Assembly (NCBI GenBank): GCA_023897205.1
Contig: JAHWDD010000005.1
Coordinates: 2,728,001-2,792,000, forward strand
Length of the DNA stretch: 64,000 nt
Source of the DNA: Exophiala sp. HKRS030
Lineage: Eukaryota > Ascomycota > Eurotiomycetes > Chaetothyriales > Herpotrichiellaceae
Reading direction: 5' to 3'
Positions 1 to 10,315 of the stretch are shown here, piece by piece (the first letter of the stretch is position 1; the number at the start of each line of letters is the position of its first letter). Both the position numbers and the translations under genes were made by a program. The notes under the pieces were generated by a model. That model was not told the origin of the DNA and made no database searches. It saw only the letters and a list, made by a program, of their open reading frames with translations.

Positions 1-2508
1 CATCAGAATAGGATTACGGTAAAGATTTCGCCATGTACGTCTGGAGAGAATAAGAAATTGCCGTGGTAGACTGACGCGTCGGAACCCTTTAATGGACCCA
101 GTCACAGGCTCATCCACACCATTTTCGTTCGTATGACCATTGGCAGACGAAGCTGCGTGGATCGAAGCGGCAATCTCGTCATGAGTGGTCTCCGCAACAC
201 TTGAATCCTTGAAGCTCGATACGAGAATATCGAGATCCGTGCTTGCATCTGGTGGGAGATCGTCAGGATCCTCCATGATCTGAGGTGGGTTGGAGCCATC
301 TCTCTTGGACAAAGGCAGCCAGCTTCGCACACTACCGGTTGCTCGACTGAAGACATTGTCTTCGTCGTCGGTTTTGGGGGTTGGTGGAGTGTCATCTCCC
401 GTTCTCTTGCGAGTGAACAGCTGTCGGTCTTGTTTCTGTTTCAGAGAGATGCGCCTCTTTGTTTTTATTCTTTGCGGCGGAGGGTCCTGAGGACTTTCTG
501 TGCTAACATTGGAGAAACTTGCAATTGACTTGACAGCTCGGGTGCTGCTCGACTCAGTACCTATGCCGTCGCGCTCGAGGAATTCTCTTGGAACATCTTC
601 GAAGATAGGTGAGCGCGGTATGCTGGCGTGCATTGTCAGATCAACAAGATAGTCGGCGATGTTGAAGCCAGGAGGGCAAGAATAGCCAATGTGGTCAAAA
701 TACGCTTGACAGCTGCAGAATGGACCAGAATACACCGTCCTACCCTTTGCGAGCAGAATAAGCTGGTCAAAGAGAGCAACAATGTTCGAACGAGGTTGGT
801 GGATGGTGAATATGACAGTACGATTGTACGTTTTCGCCAACGTGACAAGACATTCGACCACGTTGAACGCATTGAAGGCATCGAGGCCACTCGTTGGTTC
901 GTCGAGAAAGAGGATACTCGGGCTCGTGACCAGCTCGCAAGCAATTCCAACTCTCCGTTTCTCGCCACCAGAGATTCCTCGCCCGTTACCTTCTTCTGAA
1001 CCGATTATTTGATCCTTGATGTGATAAATGCCCAGCTGCTGCATCACCTCGATGACGCGTTGTTCCTTGATGTTGATTCCCATATCCGCTGGGAGTCTCA
1101 AGAGGGCGCTCGTTAGGATGGTCTCGTGGACCGTTAGAGTCGGCAGAAGAGTATCTTCTTGATCAACGTAGCCAATGACATTGCGATATTCACCATCGAG
1201 GATCTTTTCACCGTTGACATACATATTGCCGCCGACAAGTCCTCGTTTGTTCTTGCGAGCAAGGATGTCCAGGAAGGTCGATTTGCCAGCTCCCGAGGCA
1301 CCCATGATGGCAGTGATCTGCCCCGGCCGTGCAATACCCGATATACCAGAAAGAATCTCCTTGCCCTTCAGATTGTAGGCGACATTCTCGAATTGCAGCG
1401 CCATCGGGATGTGGTTGACCATTGACTTTGCAGCATTATCATCTGCATCATCTCCGAGGCGAATGGCGCCCCATCTTTTGTAGGCAGCCCTTCGAGAAAG
1501 ATACCACGAGATCAAGGTGATAGCCAAGACAAGAAGGGCACAACCAGCGATGACACCAGCAATGAGTGGTGTATTGATCTCTTTGATGGGTCGAACGTAG
1601 CCCGGAACTTCGGTCTCATACAAGCATTCGCCGCCACGACATTTCAGCGAGATGTACTCGTCACCGAAGATCATAGAGATCAGGTTGTTCATGGCCGGCT
1701 CTTCGAATCGACTCCCGTCCTTGGAGCTTCCGCCATATGTATGCTGGGTAAAGAAGGAGGCAGGGCCTTTGATCTCCTGCTCCAAGAACTCATCGATATT
1801 GACCGATCCATCTTCGCCGCACAGGAAGCGATCTGGAATGCAAGAACATTTGATGTTCTCGCAGGTATATTTGGTCGTGTTGCGAACGTTTGTATCGTGG
1901 GCCTCCCAACTACAGGTGTCCAGGGCGCAGTAGAAGGATTCCTTATGGTCAACCCAGAATTGGAAATTGCAGGTCTCTTGATCGGCATTGCATGAGAAGG
2001 TGACCTCTGGAATCCTGGGATGGATCTGGTCCAGGATAGCTTTGTTGCTGACGTTACAAATCTGGTAGTTCTCGTGGACGACCAAACCCTGTTTATAGCA
2101 AACGCCACCTTCACCCAAGGGCATCATTGCATTGCATGCATTGTCGGAGGCGCAGACGTTACAATTGATACCCTCCCAGCCATCCCTGCATTCGCATTTG
2201 TCTCCTTTCCGTGGTGATCTGTTTTTGCCGTCTGCCAAAGATCCACACAGTGGCTCTGCGCAGTCATCCCCTCCAAAGCCAGGCGGACATACACATTTTC
2301 CATTGACATTACCGCAGTTCGCAAACTGTAGGCACTTGAACTCATCGTAGTGGCAATCGAAACATCTAGGACAAGGAGGGCAACCGTCTGGAGCAAGTTG
2401 GTAGAATGGATCCTGCATCAAGGCCGAGGAGGTGTCATTACTGTAGGCCGAAGCCAACAACACCGGACCTAGGAGGAATAGGACCGGCGAAACGCCATGA
2501 AGGAGCAT
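1..2508 (-). CDS. ADP1: ADP1-like ABCG-family ABC transporter (3' end beyond window)
   Basis: Half-size ABC transporter of the ABCG/White family, similar in design to yeast Adp1, which acts in internal membranes; its substrate is unknown. The frame is open without introns for 836 codons from the ATG at 2508 to the left edge. Order: signal peptide (about residues 1-22), a Cys-rich luminal region with EGF-like spacing (about 35-130), one membrane segment (about 311-336), then the ATPase domain with Walker A GASGAGKS (about 403), signature ISGGEKRR (about 512), Walker [13 protein letters not shown] (about 530) and H-loop TIHQP. A charged linker follows. The expected C-terminal six-helix membrane domain lies outside the window. 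The N-terminal EGF-like extension separates Adp1-type proteins from pigment or sterol ABCG half-transporters. All ATPase motifs are intact. Gene family is secure; function is inferred. Confidence 0.93.
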   Translation of the reverse strand, partial: MLLHGVSPVLFLLGPVLLASAYSNDTSSALMQDPFYQLAPDGCPPCPRCFDCHYDEFKCLQFANCGNVNGKCVCPPGFGGDDCAEPLCGSLADGKNRSPRKGDKCECRDGWEGINCNVCASDNACNAMMPLGEGGVCYKQGLVVHENYQICNVSNKAILDQIHPRIPEVTFSCNADQETCNFQFWVDHKESFYCALDTCSWEAHDTNVRNTTKYTCENIKCSCIPDRFLCGEDGSVNIDEFLEQEIKGPASFFTQHTYGGSSKDGSRFEEPAMNNLISMIFGDEYISLKCRGGECLYETEVPGYVRPIKEINTPLIAGVIAGCALLVLAITLISWYLSRRAAYKRWGAIRLGDDADDNAAKSMVNHIPMALQFENVAYNLKGKEILSGISGIARPGQITAIMGASGAGKSTFLDILARKNKRGLVGGNMYVNGEKILDGEYRNVIGYVDQEDTLLPTLTVHETILTSALLRLPADMGINIKEQRVIEVMQQLGIYHIKDQIIGSEEGNGRGISGGEKRRVGIACELVTSPSILFLDEPTSGLDAFNAFNVVECLVTLAKTYNRTVIFTIHQPRSNIVALFDQLILLAKGRTVYSGPFCSCQAYFDHIGYSCPPGFNIADYLVDLTMHASIPRSPIFEDVPREFLERDGIGTESSSTRAVKSIASFSNVSTESPQDPPPQRIKTKRRISLKQKQDRQLFTRKRTGDDTPPTPKTDDEDNVFSRATGSVRSWLPLSKRDGSNPPQIMEDPDDLPPDASTDLDILVSSFKDSSVAETTHDEIAASIHAASSANGHTNENGVDEPVTGSIKGFRRVSLPRQFLILSRRTWRNLYRNPILM

Positions 2509-3179
2509 GAGGAAGGCTTCGGCGACTTCGGGCTGGCAACAAGTACTTTAGAGGTGTGGCTGGTGCCTGTCGCTCGGAGCTTGCCAGCAAGCACTGGGTA
2601 AATAGAGGTAAGGAATGAAGATGGTATGGACTTGGGCGACAATGATCGAGGTTATGTTGAACGGCGAAGATGTGACACCGATGCAGAGAGGAAAGAGGAA
2701 CGAGGAGTGCAAGCAGTCAGGCCATCCAGACGAGAACAGTTAGAGACACGGATAATGCTGAAGTCGATGTTGCAACGACTCTGGAACTCGGCAGGCACAA
2801 CTGTAGCTTGCGATAAGTGGCTGAGACGGCAACCAGGCGGGGATTCTACCGAGCAGCCTAAAAGAATGTCTGGGAGCTCCCCAATTGGTGCGATGACAGC
2901 CATTCGCAGGCGCCTTAGTACAATCAGGTACCTATTCCGTATGCACCATGGCACAAACACGAGATACGAACACCCCCGTCCCATCGACATGGGGCTCCTC
3001 CCTCTTCCGTCTTCCGTCCTTTTCGCCGCATCATGTCGTCTGGCTCATACGAGTAGAGGGGCCAAAGGCTCCGCACAACCGCGGCATAAGCAGTTTCAAA
3101 TTCCCATGCCAAAGTCATGCGAGATCGAGACCAGCTCTTCAGTTCCCATACCTTCTTCTGCTTGTTGAAAATCTGCACA
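2509..3179. promoter_or_regulatory. Divergent intergenic region
   Basis: This 671-bp stretch lies between two genes transcribed outward (ADP1-like to the left, aminotransferase-like to the right), so it should carry both promoters. Open frames here overlap one another on both strands and look like chance frames. A small hairpin GCTTGC-CA-GCAAGC lies at 2579-2592, in the presumed ADP1 leader. I see no clear TATA box. Confidence 0.5.
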
Positions 3180-4462
3180 ATGGCTGATTCATCCTCGTCA
3201 ATGCCACCTGAGGTAACGTAGACTGTGCCAAGAGTGTCAGAATTATCCAGTGTCTCGAGACTGACAAACCTCAGTGGAATCGGTGGCAGCATGACTCTGC
3301 AAAATATGACCTTTTCTCGCCCAGCGTTAGCCCGATTTCAGTCGCAGAATTGTTCGAGGTCTCAGAAGACAGAACTGGTTCAAAGCAACAGCTGGCACTT
3401 GACGATGTCAGGCTGAATGACGATGAATCACCCTTGGGACACGCTCAACTACGCAAGAATCTGGCATCGTTGTATTCTGCTCGCTCCGCTGGGGTTACTC
3501 ATGAGAATATCAGGATAACTAATGCAGCTGCTTCTGCGAACTATGCCGTGTTGTCTGCTCTTCTCTCAAAGGGTGATCATGCTATTTGTCAGCATCCCAT
3601 CGACAATGTGCTCTTCGGAGCCCTCGAGTCGCTCGACATAGAGGTGGCCCTATGGGAAGCCGAACCAGCTAAGAAGTGGCAGCTTGATGTCCAGGATCTT
3701 AAGGATGTCATCAAGGAAAATACAAAATTGATTGTGATCCAGAGTCCTTGTGATCCAACGGGTACGGTGGTGTCGAAATCAAAACTAGAGGCTCTGATTG
3801 AAGTGGCTCAGGAAAAGGATATCATCATATTAGCGGATGAAAGTTACAGACCTCTCTTCCATTCATTATCACCATCCGATGAAGACTTCCCGCCCTCAGC
3901 AATCAACATGGGATATAGAAAGGTCATCGTCACAGGTACAATAAATCACGCTTACAGCCTGCCGGGAACCAAAGCAGGGTGGATAGCTTGCAAGGACAAA
4001 GAAATCCTCGAAGCATGCCAGCCGACACAGATACGGATCGCCTCAGCTCCCTCCCGGCTAGATGAATTAGTTGCGGCTGAAGCTTTGAGTGATAGATGCA
4101 TTCATGCGCTGTTAGGCAGAAATATCAGACTATGCCAAACAAATCTGGAACTTCTTCAAGGGTTCATTGAAGAACACAGCTGGTCGGTTTCGTGGGTAAA
4201 GCCGCAGGCTGGAACAACTGCTATGCTCAAGTTCCACAAGATGGGCAAGCCTGTTGACGACGTCGCCTTCTGCGCGGCGCTCCTGAAAGAGGCGGGTATA
4301 TTCCTCTGCCCAGCAAGTACTACCTTCGGTAACTCCAAGAGCTATCGAGGTTTTATCCGCATTGCTTTCGGAGCACCGACGTCGCAGTTCAAGGCAGCGC
4401 TCGCAGCCTGGACATCTTTCATGGAAGCCTACGAATCTGTTCCAACTGTATCTCAAAAATAA
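3180..4462 (+). CDS. Class I/II aminotransferase-fold protein lacking the PLP lysine
   Basis: Fold-type I PLP-dependent aminotransferase family, closest in motif pattern to the aspartate aminotransferase/capreomycidine-synthase-like group. Two-exon model: a short first exon from ATG 3180, intron 3213-3274 (62 bp, branch CTGAC, acceptor CTCAG, phase 0), then a long exon; about 406 residues, normal for the family. Family signatures seen: SAKYDLFSPS near the N-terminus, SPCDPTG (usually NPxNPTG), ADESYRPLFH holding the cofactor-ring Asp, and C-terminal RIAFG with the carboxylate-binding Arg. The site that should read SKAYSLPG reads NHAYSLPGTKAGW, so the Schiff-base lysine is His (CAC at 3947, about residue 236). 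The Asn of NPTG is also Asp. The reading frame is intact, so this may be a pseudoenzyme rather than a dead gene. Exon 1 is the least certain part; Met at 3201 is an alternative start. Confidence 0.82.
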
Positions 4463-4986
4463 AATCTTCATCAGATCGGCAATATAAATCCATCACAAAT
4501 CATGGGCCATCGCCAGATCATCAAATCAAGAAAAACCACAATCCCCTCCAAGTTTTTTGTTCAGAGATGCCTTCTTCGCGTTCGTTAAATGTAACAAGAA
4601 AGGTTGTGCCGAACGCAGATATCATGCTTTCACGAACTCTCTGCCAGCAAGCCACTTAGGCTCCGAAGAGAGAGCTTGCTGGTTTCAAGGCAGAAAGATA
4701 TCATAAGTCACACACTAGGCTTTCATCATCTGTAAAAATGTCAGTAAAATGCAAGTAGGTATCGTGGAAACAAGACCGACTCACATGTTCAAAACTTGGG
4801 GGGATGAAGAAAAGGAAATAAAGAATGAGAATTGCGAAAAGAGATTTTGTGCGGAGGGACAGACACGTCGGAGTTTCGCAACCACAAACGCCGACTGCGC
4901 CTTCTCCAAAAAATGTTCGCGCAGGATCATCGAGCATTATCACGAAGCCGGCCACAGCTACAGTATTCTGAGCTACAGAGATCAAC
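4463..4986. other. Intergenic region with a hairpin
   Basis: This 524-bp stretch lies between two genes on the same strand. It should contain the 3' UTR of the aminotransferase-like gene and the promoter of the synthetase. A 9-bp inverted repeat CCAGCAAGC (4644-4652) / GCTTGCTGG (4674-4682) is the only structure noticed. No gene is supported. Confidence 0.5.
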
Positions 4987-7407
4987 ATGCTGGTCAATAG
5001 ACCGGCCAGAGTCCGTCAACTACGCGACAGCTACATTGAGATATCAAAATATGTACGCGCGCAACAGAAACTGAACCAACTGGGCCATGGACCAAAATGC
5101 GCTTCCCTCTGCGTTCGTCGCTCTAGTTCTACTGTAGCACCAAGTGCAGCCAGGTCCAACAAGGATCTGGAGGCTGCGCGACATGACGCTACAAGATGCA
5201 ACTCTCAGAGATGGTCTGTACTGTCAGAAAAACAGTCTTCTTGCTTGAAACAATTCGAGCGGAGTGGTGAGGATGCCCACCATTTTCTACAGGGTGACGG
5301 CTGACTCGATAGGTCTCAACGACTCTCATATAAGCACGTGGGACAGCCTTGCGTCCATCGAGCTGGATGCTAGCAAGAGGGAGTCCAGGATCGTCACAAT
5401 ATGTGGTTACATCACTTCACAAAGATCAGCTGGGAAGTTCGAGTTCCTACAGCTAGTCAACCCGCGCCTAGACCAGGCTGTCCAGGTCATTTGCTCGAAG
5501 GAGACGCTGAGAAGGCCTATGTCAGGACAGACTCATGGGCTTTCAAAGGCCGAAGTCGAGTCCCAGGTCTTTTCGACAGAGATTAGAGGCCACACGCCAG
5601 TTCAGATAACCGGCTCTGTCGTGGCTCGAGCGGCGCCTCCCAAGAATAAAGGACAAGCAGATCGCATACAAAACTTGGATGACCAGGAAAACAGAGTTCT
5701 CGAAAAATTAGACCCTTTTGTGGGACATATCGGCCTTCTTCCACAGGTCGAAATCCAGGCAGAATCAATATCACCGTTGAATACATTTCCTGCGGACCTC
5801 GTTGCCAAATGTGATACGGCGTTTCCACCAGAGTTACGCCATCTCCAATTCAGGACCGATAACGGACTCCGCAGTCGGATACGTCTTCGCAGCAAGGTTG
5901 CGTCCAAAATTCGAGAGGGCATGCTGAAGAATGACTTTGACGAAATTGAAACCCCACTGTTGTTCAAGTCTACTCCGGAAGGGGCGAGAGAATTTATTGT
6001 ACCCACGAGAAGGAAGGGTCTAGCCTATGCCCTTCCCCAGAGCCCTCAACAATACAAGCAGGTGCTCATGGCCTCCGGGATCTCTCGGTATTTCCAATTC
6101 GCAAAGTGCTTTCGAGACGAAGATCTCCGGGCAGACAGACAACCCGAATTTACGCAGGTATGTGAAATTACAGCCAATGGTCATCAAATGCTAACATGAC
6201 ATGTCAGCTCGATCTGGAAATGTCTTTTGCAGGTGCTGAAGAAGTGATGGCTGTTGTTGAAGACATCGTACGCAATTTTGTGTGGCCTAATGTGCCTGAT
6301 GTTCAGCCAATAGAAAATGCAGTCTCCACTGGGAATTCGTCACACGCGGATCCCTCAAGATTTCCCAGGCTCTCCTACGCAGATGTCATGACTCGATATG
6401 GATCAGACAAGCCTGATACGCGGCTAGGGAGTGAAATACATCGAATTGATGAATGGTTGCCAGAGAATGTCATAGGCATGTTGACATCGCTACAAGACCC
6501 GATCGTCGAGATGTTGAAGATCAAAATGCAAGGAGCCGATCCATCCACGAGCACCCGCTTTATCAGATCTTTTCTGGACGCACCAGCCTCGGCGGTTTAC
6601 TCGAGCAATCCTGCCGGTATGCCTGGAATTTCAATATATGACCCTTCCAAGCCACTGAGAGGACTAGCCAGCTTCGGTCACGAGGCAGCTGCACGTGTAG
6701 AGGAGACTTTCGAGCCTGAACCGGGAGATATTTTCATCATACAAACCCGCGCCAGAGCTTCGTTCGCAGGCGGCTGGACGGTCCTGGGAAACCTGCGACG
6801 AGATGTCCTACAAAGTGCAATCTCTGAAGGATTAATTTCTGCACCAATCGGCTTCGCTGGTCTCTGGGTCGTCGACTTCCCCTTGTTCTCGCCTACTGAA
6901 GAGACTGAACCAGGCCAGGGTGGTCTCGCCGGACTTTGCTCTACTCATCACCCCTTCACTGCTCCGAAAAAGGATCAAGATCTGTCACTCTTGATCACAA
7001 ACCCCCTCCAAATCATTGGAGACCATTATGATCTGGTCATCAATGGGGTTGAAATTGGTGGCGGCTCACGACGTATTCACGTTGCAGACATGCAGGAGCT
7101 CGTTCTCAAAGATGTTCTCAAACTACGTGCTGAGCGACTTGAGGACTTTAGGCATCTACTTAATGCCCTCAAGTGCGGCTGTCCTCCTCACGCAGGATTC
7201 GCGCTCGGTTTCGACAGACTTATGGCTATGTTGACCGGCCGAGCAAGTGTCCGGGATGTGATTGCTTTTCCGAAGTTCGCTGATGGTGAAGACAAGTTCG
7301 TCAAGTCTCCATCACTTCTGACCGCGGAGCAATTGGCGACATATCACCTGGCTATTAATGACAGTGTGGAGGCTAAACACTCTCCACTAGTATCAATAAA
7401 GGGGTAG
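4987..7407 (+). CDS. MSD1: Aspartyl-tRNA synthetase, mitochondrial (bacterial type)
   Basis: Charges mitochondrial tRNA-Asp with aspartate; class II synthetase of the bacterial/mitochondrial AspS type. Model: exons 4987-5266, 5313-6157 and 6208-7407, about 774 residues. Intron 2 (6158-6207, GTATGT, branch CTAAC) is secure because it joins PEFTQ to LDLEMSF within class II motif 2. Intron 1 (5267-5312, GTGAGG...CTGAC...ATAG) is inferred; it joins an Arg/Ser-rich, presequence-like N-terminus (RRSSSTV) in frame to the anticodon-binding OB domain. Motifs seen: TPEGAREF in the active site, [11 protein letters not shown] (motif 2) and [13 protein letters not shown] (motif 3) near the C-terminus. A bacterial-type insertion domain lies between motifs 2 and 3. 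If intron 1 is wrong, translation would start at Met 5273 and lose the presequence. Identity is very secure; the N-terminus is moderate. Confidence 0.92.
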
Positions 7408-7946
7408 CCATACTCTGTATATAGCACTAGTTTAACTCGTAATAATAAAGTCATATCTCAATATCAAGCGTAGAACCGATTGTGGATAGCAAATTTATTG
7501 GACTTATGCCTGGTTCGCCTACGGTATAGGTATTCGAGGCTGAGTACCCCTTTCCACGTCACGTGACTCTGCATGTTCATCTTTGGGCACGAAGTTGTGT
7601 GTATTGAGAAGCCTGCCGTCCCTGCCCCTATTCTGCCCTCGAATATAGCCGACAATCGTTCCCCTCAACATTTGAACCAAGCTAGCAAATGGCGAAGTAC
7701 AGATGAGAAGAGACGGAACATGGATGTGAAGTGAAGTCGGCGCACCTTCCAATAATGGAGCTAGTTCTTAGCAAGGCTTAGTGGCTTTAGACGCGCCGTC
7801 CGTCGAGACGCGGTACACCATATTATCAACATCACCGTCAACATCACCGTGAACATCATCGTATTCGCCATCCTCGGCCTCGCCTGCGGTCTGGTTCTGA
7901 GACTCGTTCTTGCTCTGCGTCCGCTTGTATGTCCTGAGCATTGCTC
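7408..7946. other. Intergenic region with E-box palindrome
   Basis: 539 bp with no supported gene. Contains a perfect 10-bp palindrome GTCACGTGAC (7558-7567) with a CACGTG core, of the kind bound by basic helix-loop-helix factors such as Cbf1 in yeasts. It also has two copies of a short direct repeat built on ATCACCGT near 7828-7852. Confidence 0.45.
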
Positions 7947-8460
7947 ATGGACCGAGGAGACGGAGATGAAGCCGGTCTAAGCAAGGCAGCGTTGAAAGCC
8001 ATTTGGCGTCCCATGCCGTCGGTGCGAGCCTTGACCCTCAGCGATCAAGACTTGGAAAGGGCCTGTCCCCTCTCTACACACCGTCCTCGAAAGAGAGCAG
8101 AATTTGACCTTGGGGAGCTTGACGCTCTCCCACTCGAAATCCTCCACATGGTTCTCCTTTACCTGGATATTCGGTCCTGCGCGTCATTACAGCAGACCAA
8201 CCGTCGAGGATATGATATGATTCATTATAGTTCGACATTTTCTGACTATCGACGACACCTACACAGAGGCAGTCTGCGGCCATAGATGTCGGTCAGAACA
8301 GGATACGAAAGGCGAAACCACAAGGCATTCTGAGGCTCCCAGCATCTCCTGACAATTCAGAAATAGCAACAAACCAACGGTAGTGGCTGGGCTCTAAAAG
8401 GACATCCAGTCGTTGGCGACTGAGCAGTGCAGGTTTTGTAGGAGCGGACGTTCAGAGCAG
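7947..8460 (+). pseudogene. F-box protein fragment, probably decayed
   Basis: The frame 7947-8285 encodes about 112 residues with an F-box-like start FDLGELDALPLEILHMVLLYLDIRSC, followed by a degenerate stretch and a stop. This opening matches a large, fast-changing fungal F-box family in which the domain is normally followed by a few hundred residues, including a Cys-x2-Cys element. About 140 bp downstream, in another frame, EQCRFC is encoded at 8422-8439, which resembles that Cys element. Together they suggest a full F-box gene broken by frameshift and deletion. An intact F-box protein would recruit substrates to an SCF ubiquitin ligase through Skp1. Alternatively the short frame is expressed as a small F-box-only protein. 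The remnant assignment rests on recalled family pattern, not on an alignment. Confidence 0.5.
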
Positions 8461-8849
8461 GGTTCTCCCATGTAGTATATATTTAGAGGGGATGCTGTTG
8501 GCAGGTCCAGAGCCACCTCGTGTTGTGAAGTGTCATTGCATGGTTAATTCATTGGGCAAGCAGTACTCAGTGACACCCTCGTGATCTATTTCAATCCGGT
8601 GTAGGAATCTGTCAAAGCAAGGTACTTTTGACAGGTTCACTCCAATGTTCTGGCACTTGCGCCAGTGTACATTCCATAAAGAAGTTGAAGGTAAGACTCT
8701 GTCCAGCAAGGGTCGCTAGAACAAAGGGATTGCAACACAGTGTTTTCTTCTCCGAGCTGCCAATACTCGTCTTGTCTTCACCGCTTTCGACGGTGGCTTC
8801 CAATTATCCGGTGATTCTGTCAAGACACAACGCGAACAAATCTAGCCTC

Positions 8850-9707
8850 ATGGGCAGTCCCTGCGAAAGAATCCAAATCCTCAATGTTGAAGTCGATCCC
8901 AAGAATATAAGCTATTACCGGATCTTGGTCGATGACACATCATTCAAATACGTCACAATCGACGCCGGTGTCTATGATCCAGAAGACATGACATGGGACC
9001 GCATGATCATCCCACAGCTACCACCGTTACCCGAAGGAGATTGGAACGAGGGCCATATCGCCAACCATCCGGAGCAAGGGACACCATACTTCTCTCGGTA
9101 CGCCAAAGTCGAGCTTCCGACCATCGTCAGCATATGGAGCCCGGTGCAGATAGACTGGCTCGACCTCGAGCATTCGGAGCGGATTCGCAGCAACATTTGG
9201 GTGGTGCACCTTAAAAAGGACGTCGCGGGCATGAGAGCGGGACAAGAGGTTCTCATCAAATTCGCCAGGTTCCCCTGGGAAATGCAGTATTTCGAGAGTG
9301 AAACGAAAATCTACGAGCGTCTGGACAAGCAAAAAGGCGTCGGGATCGCACCACAATTCCTGGGCCATCTGACAGAAGGGGGAAGACCCATGTGGCTCGT
9401 GATCGAGTACATCAAAGATGCGAGACGCGCGGATCCAGACGATTTGGATGAATGCTGCAACGCACTGAAGAAGTTCCATCTTCTGGGTCTGTTACATGGC
9501 GATGTGAATAGGCACAATTTTCTCGTGCGTGAAGCTGCTGATGGGGGACCAAAGACCGTTACGATCATTGACCTTGAATCGGCCGGGGAATGCACCGATG
9601 GTGAAGCATTTGAGCGTGAAATGAAGACTCTCTTGGATGAGCTCAACGCAACTGATGGAAAGGGTGGATACGTCACTGTACGTGATGATGAGGAAGACGA
9701 GCATTGA
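8850..9707 (+). CDS. APH/protein-kinase-like fold protein (fungal family)
   Basis: Single-exon, about 285 residues from the ATG at 8850; the open frame extends upstream only with non-ATG codons. The C-terminal half has a kinase-like pattern: VLIKFARF with the ATP-binding Lys, a Glu-rich helix, WLVIEYIKD as hinge, LLHGDVNRHNFLV as catalytic loop (HGDxNxxN) and IIDLESA in place of the DFG motif. The catalytic Asp, the Asn and the metal-binding Asp are kept, so activity is possible. The N-terminal half, with SYYRILVDDTSFKYVTID, marks a fungal family whose members are often labelled alpha-galactosidase A in databases; nothing here resembles a glycosidase. The C-terminus is acidic. The substrate is unknown. 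It lies next to a decayed F-box gene, which fits an accessory, fast-evolving segment. Confidence 0.72.
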   Translation: MGSPCERIQILNVEVDPKNISYYRILVDDTSFKYVTIDAGVYDPEDMTWDRMIIPQLPPLPEGDWNEGHIANHPEQGTPYFSRYAKVELPTIVSIWSPVQIDWLDLEHSERIRSNIWVVHLKKDVAGMRAGQEVLIKFARFPWEMQYFESETKIYERLDKQKGVGIAPQFLGHLTEGGRPMWLVIEYIKDARRADPDDLDECCNALKKFHLLGLLHGDVNRHNFLVREAADGGPKTVTIIDLESAGECTDGEAFEREMKTLLDELNATDGKGGYVTVRDDEEDEH

Positions 9708-10315
9708 AGGAAGAAGGAATGAAGACACGGTATCCAAGTACCTATATTGAGGGTAGGACTGGTATGGGTAATGGCAATGGGTAGCTCGTGGCGCAAGGCC
9801 AGACCACATCTCCTACGAGTGAGCAGATGCGCCTGGGCGCATACACGGGGTACAAGTTTATCCATAGTGACACTGAAGATAAACAGCGCTAGAGAATCCG
9901 TCTCCGAGATGTTGTCTGCGAACTATCCCGACGGGCAGTTTCAAACAGTGTGTTCACTTCGCCATGGTTTGTATACTGTAGTCTTTCTGTAGGTTGTTAC
10001 TACTGTAATAGTGTCGTGGCGCCTGGACCACAACTCGCATCGGGCCAGATTAGGCATGTTGCTTGGGGAGCACTCAGTTAAACACTCGGGTTAAAGCGGC
10101 CACCCAAAACCACAAATGGCAATTATGGAGTGTCAGGTCCTCCGGACTCGTAGTTAACAACAACAAGAGAATACTGTGTACTGTATCGTTCAGAAATCCC
10201 GTCGCCATCTCTGTCACCATTTGTCTCCCGACCTGCACTCCCCCCCCCCTCTCTCTCTCACACACACACACACACACGCACACTCACACAAACCACCTCC
10301 CGCACACCGTTCACG
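9708..10315. other. Intergenic region and leader of the PQ-loop gene
   Basis: 608 bp between two genes on the plus strand, with no supported gene. The last 75 bp before the downstream ATG are simple-sequence (C-run, CT and CA repeats) and are probably 5' UTR. Confidence 0.45.
10240..10290 (+). repeat. C-run/(CT)n/(CA)n compound microsatellite in presumed 5' UTR
   Basis: A run of ten Cs is followed by about five CT units and then about ten CA units with one interruption, ending roughly 25 bp before the ATG at 10316. Being this close to the start codon it is likely transcribed as leader. Confidence 0.9.

Noticed and set aside
2626..3292. Several overlapping open frames on both strands in the ADP1/aminotransferase divergent region
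   Set aside because: They contradict one another, share no domain and cover the expected promoters; only the short first exon at 3180 is supported by splicing.
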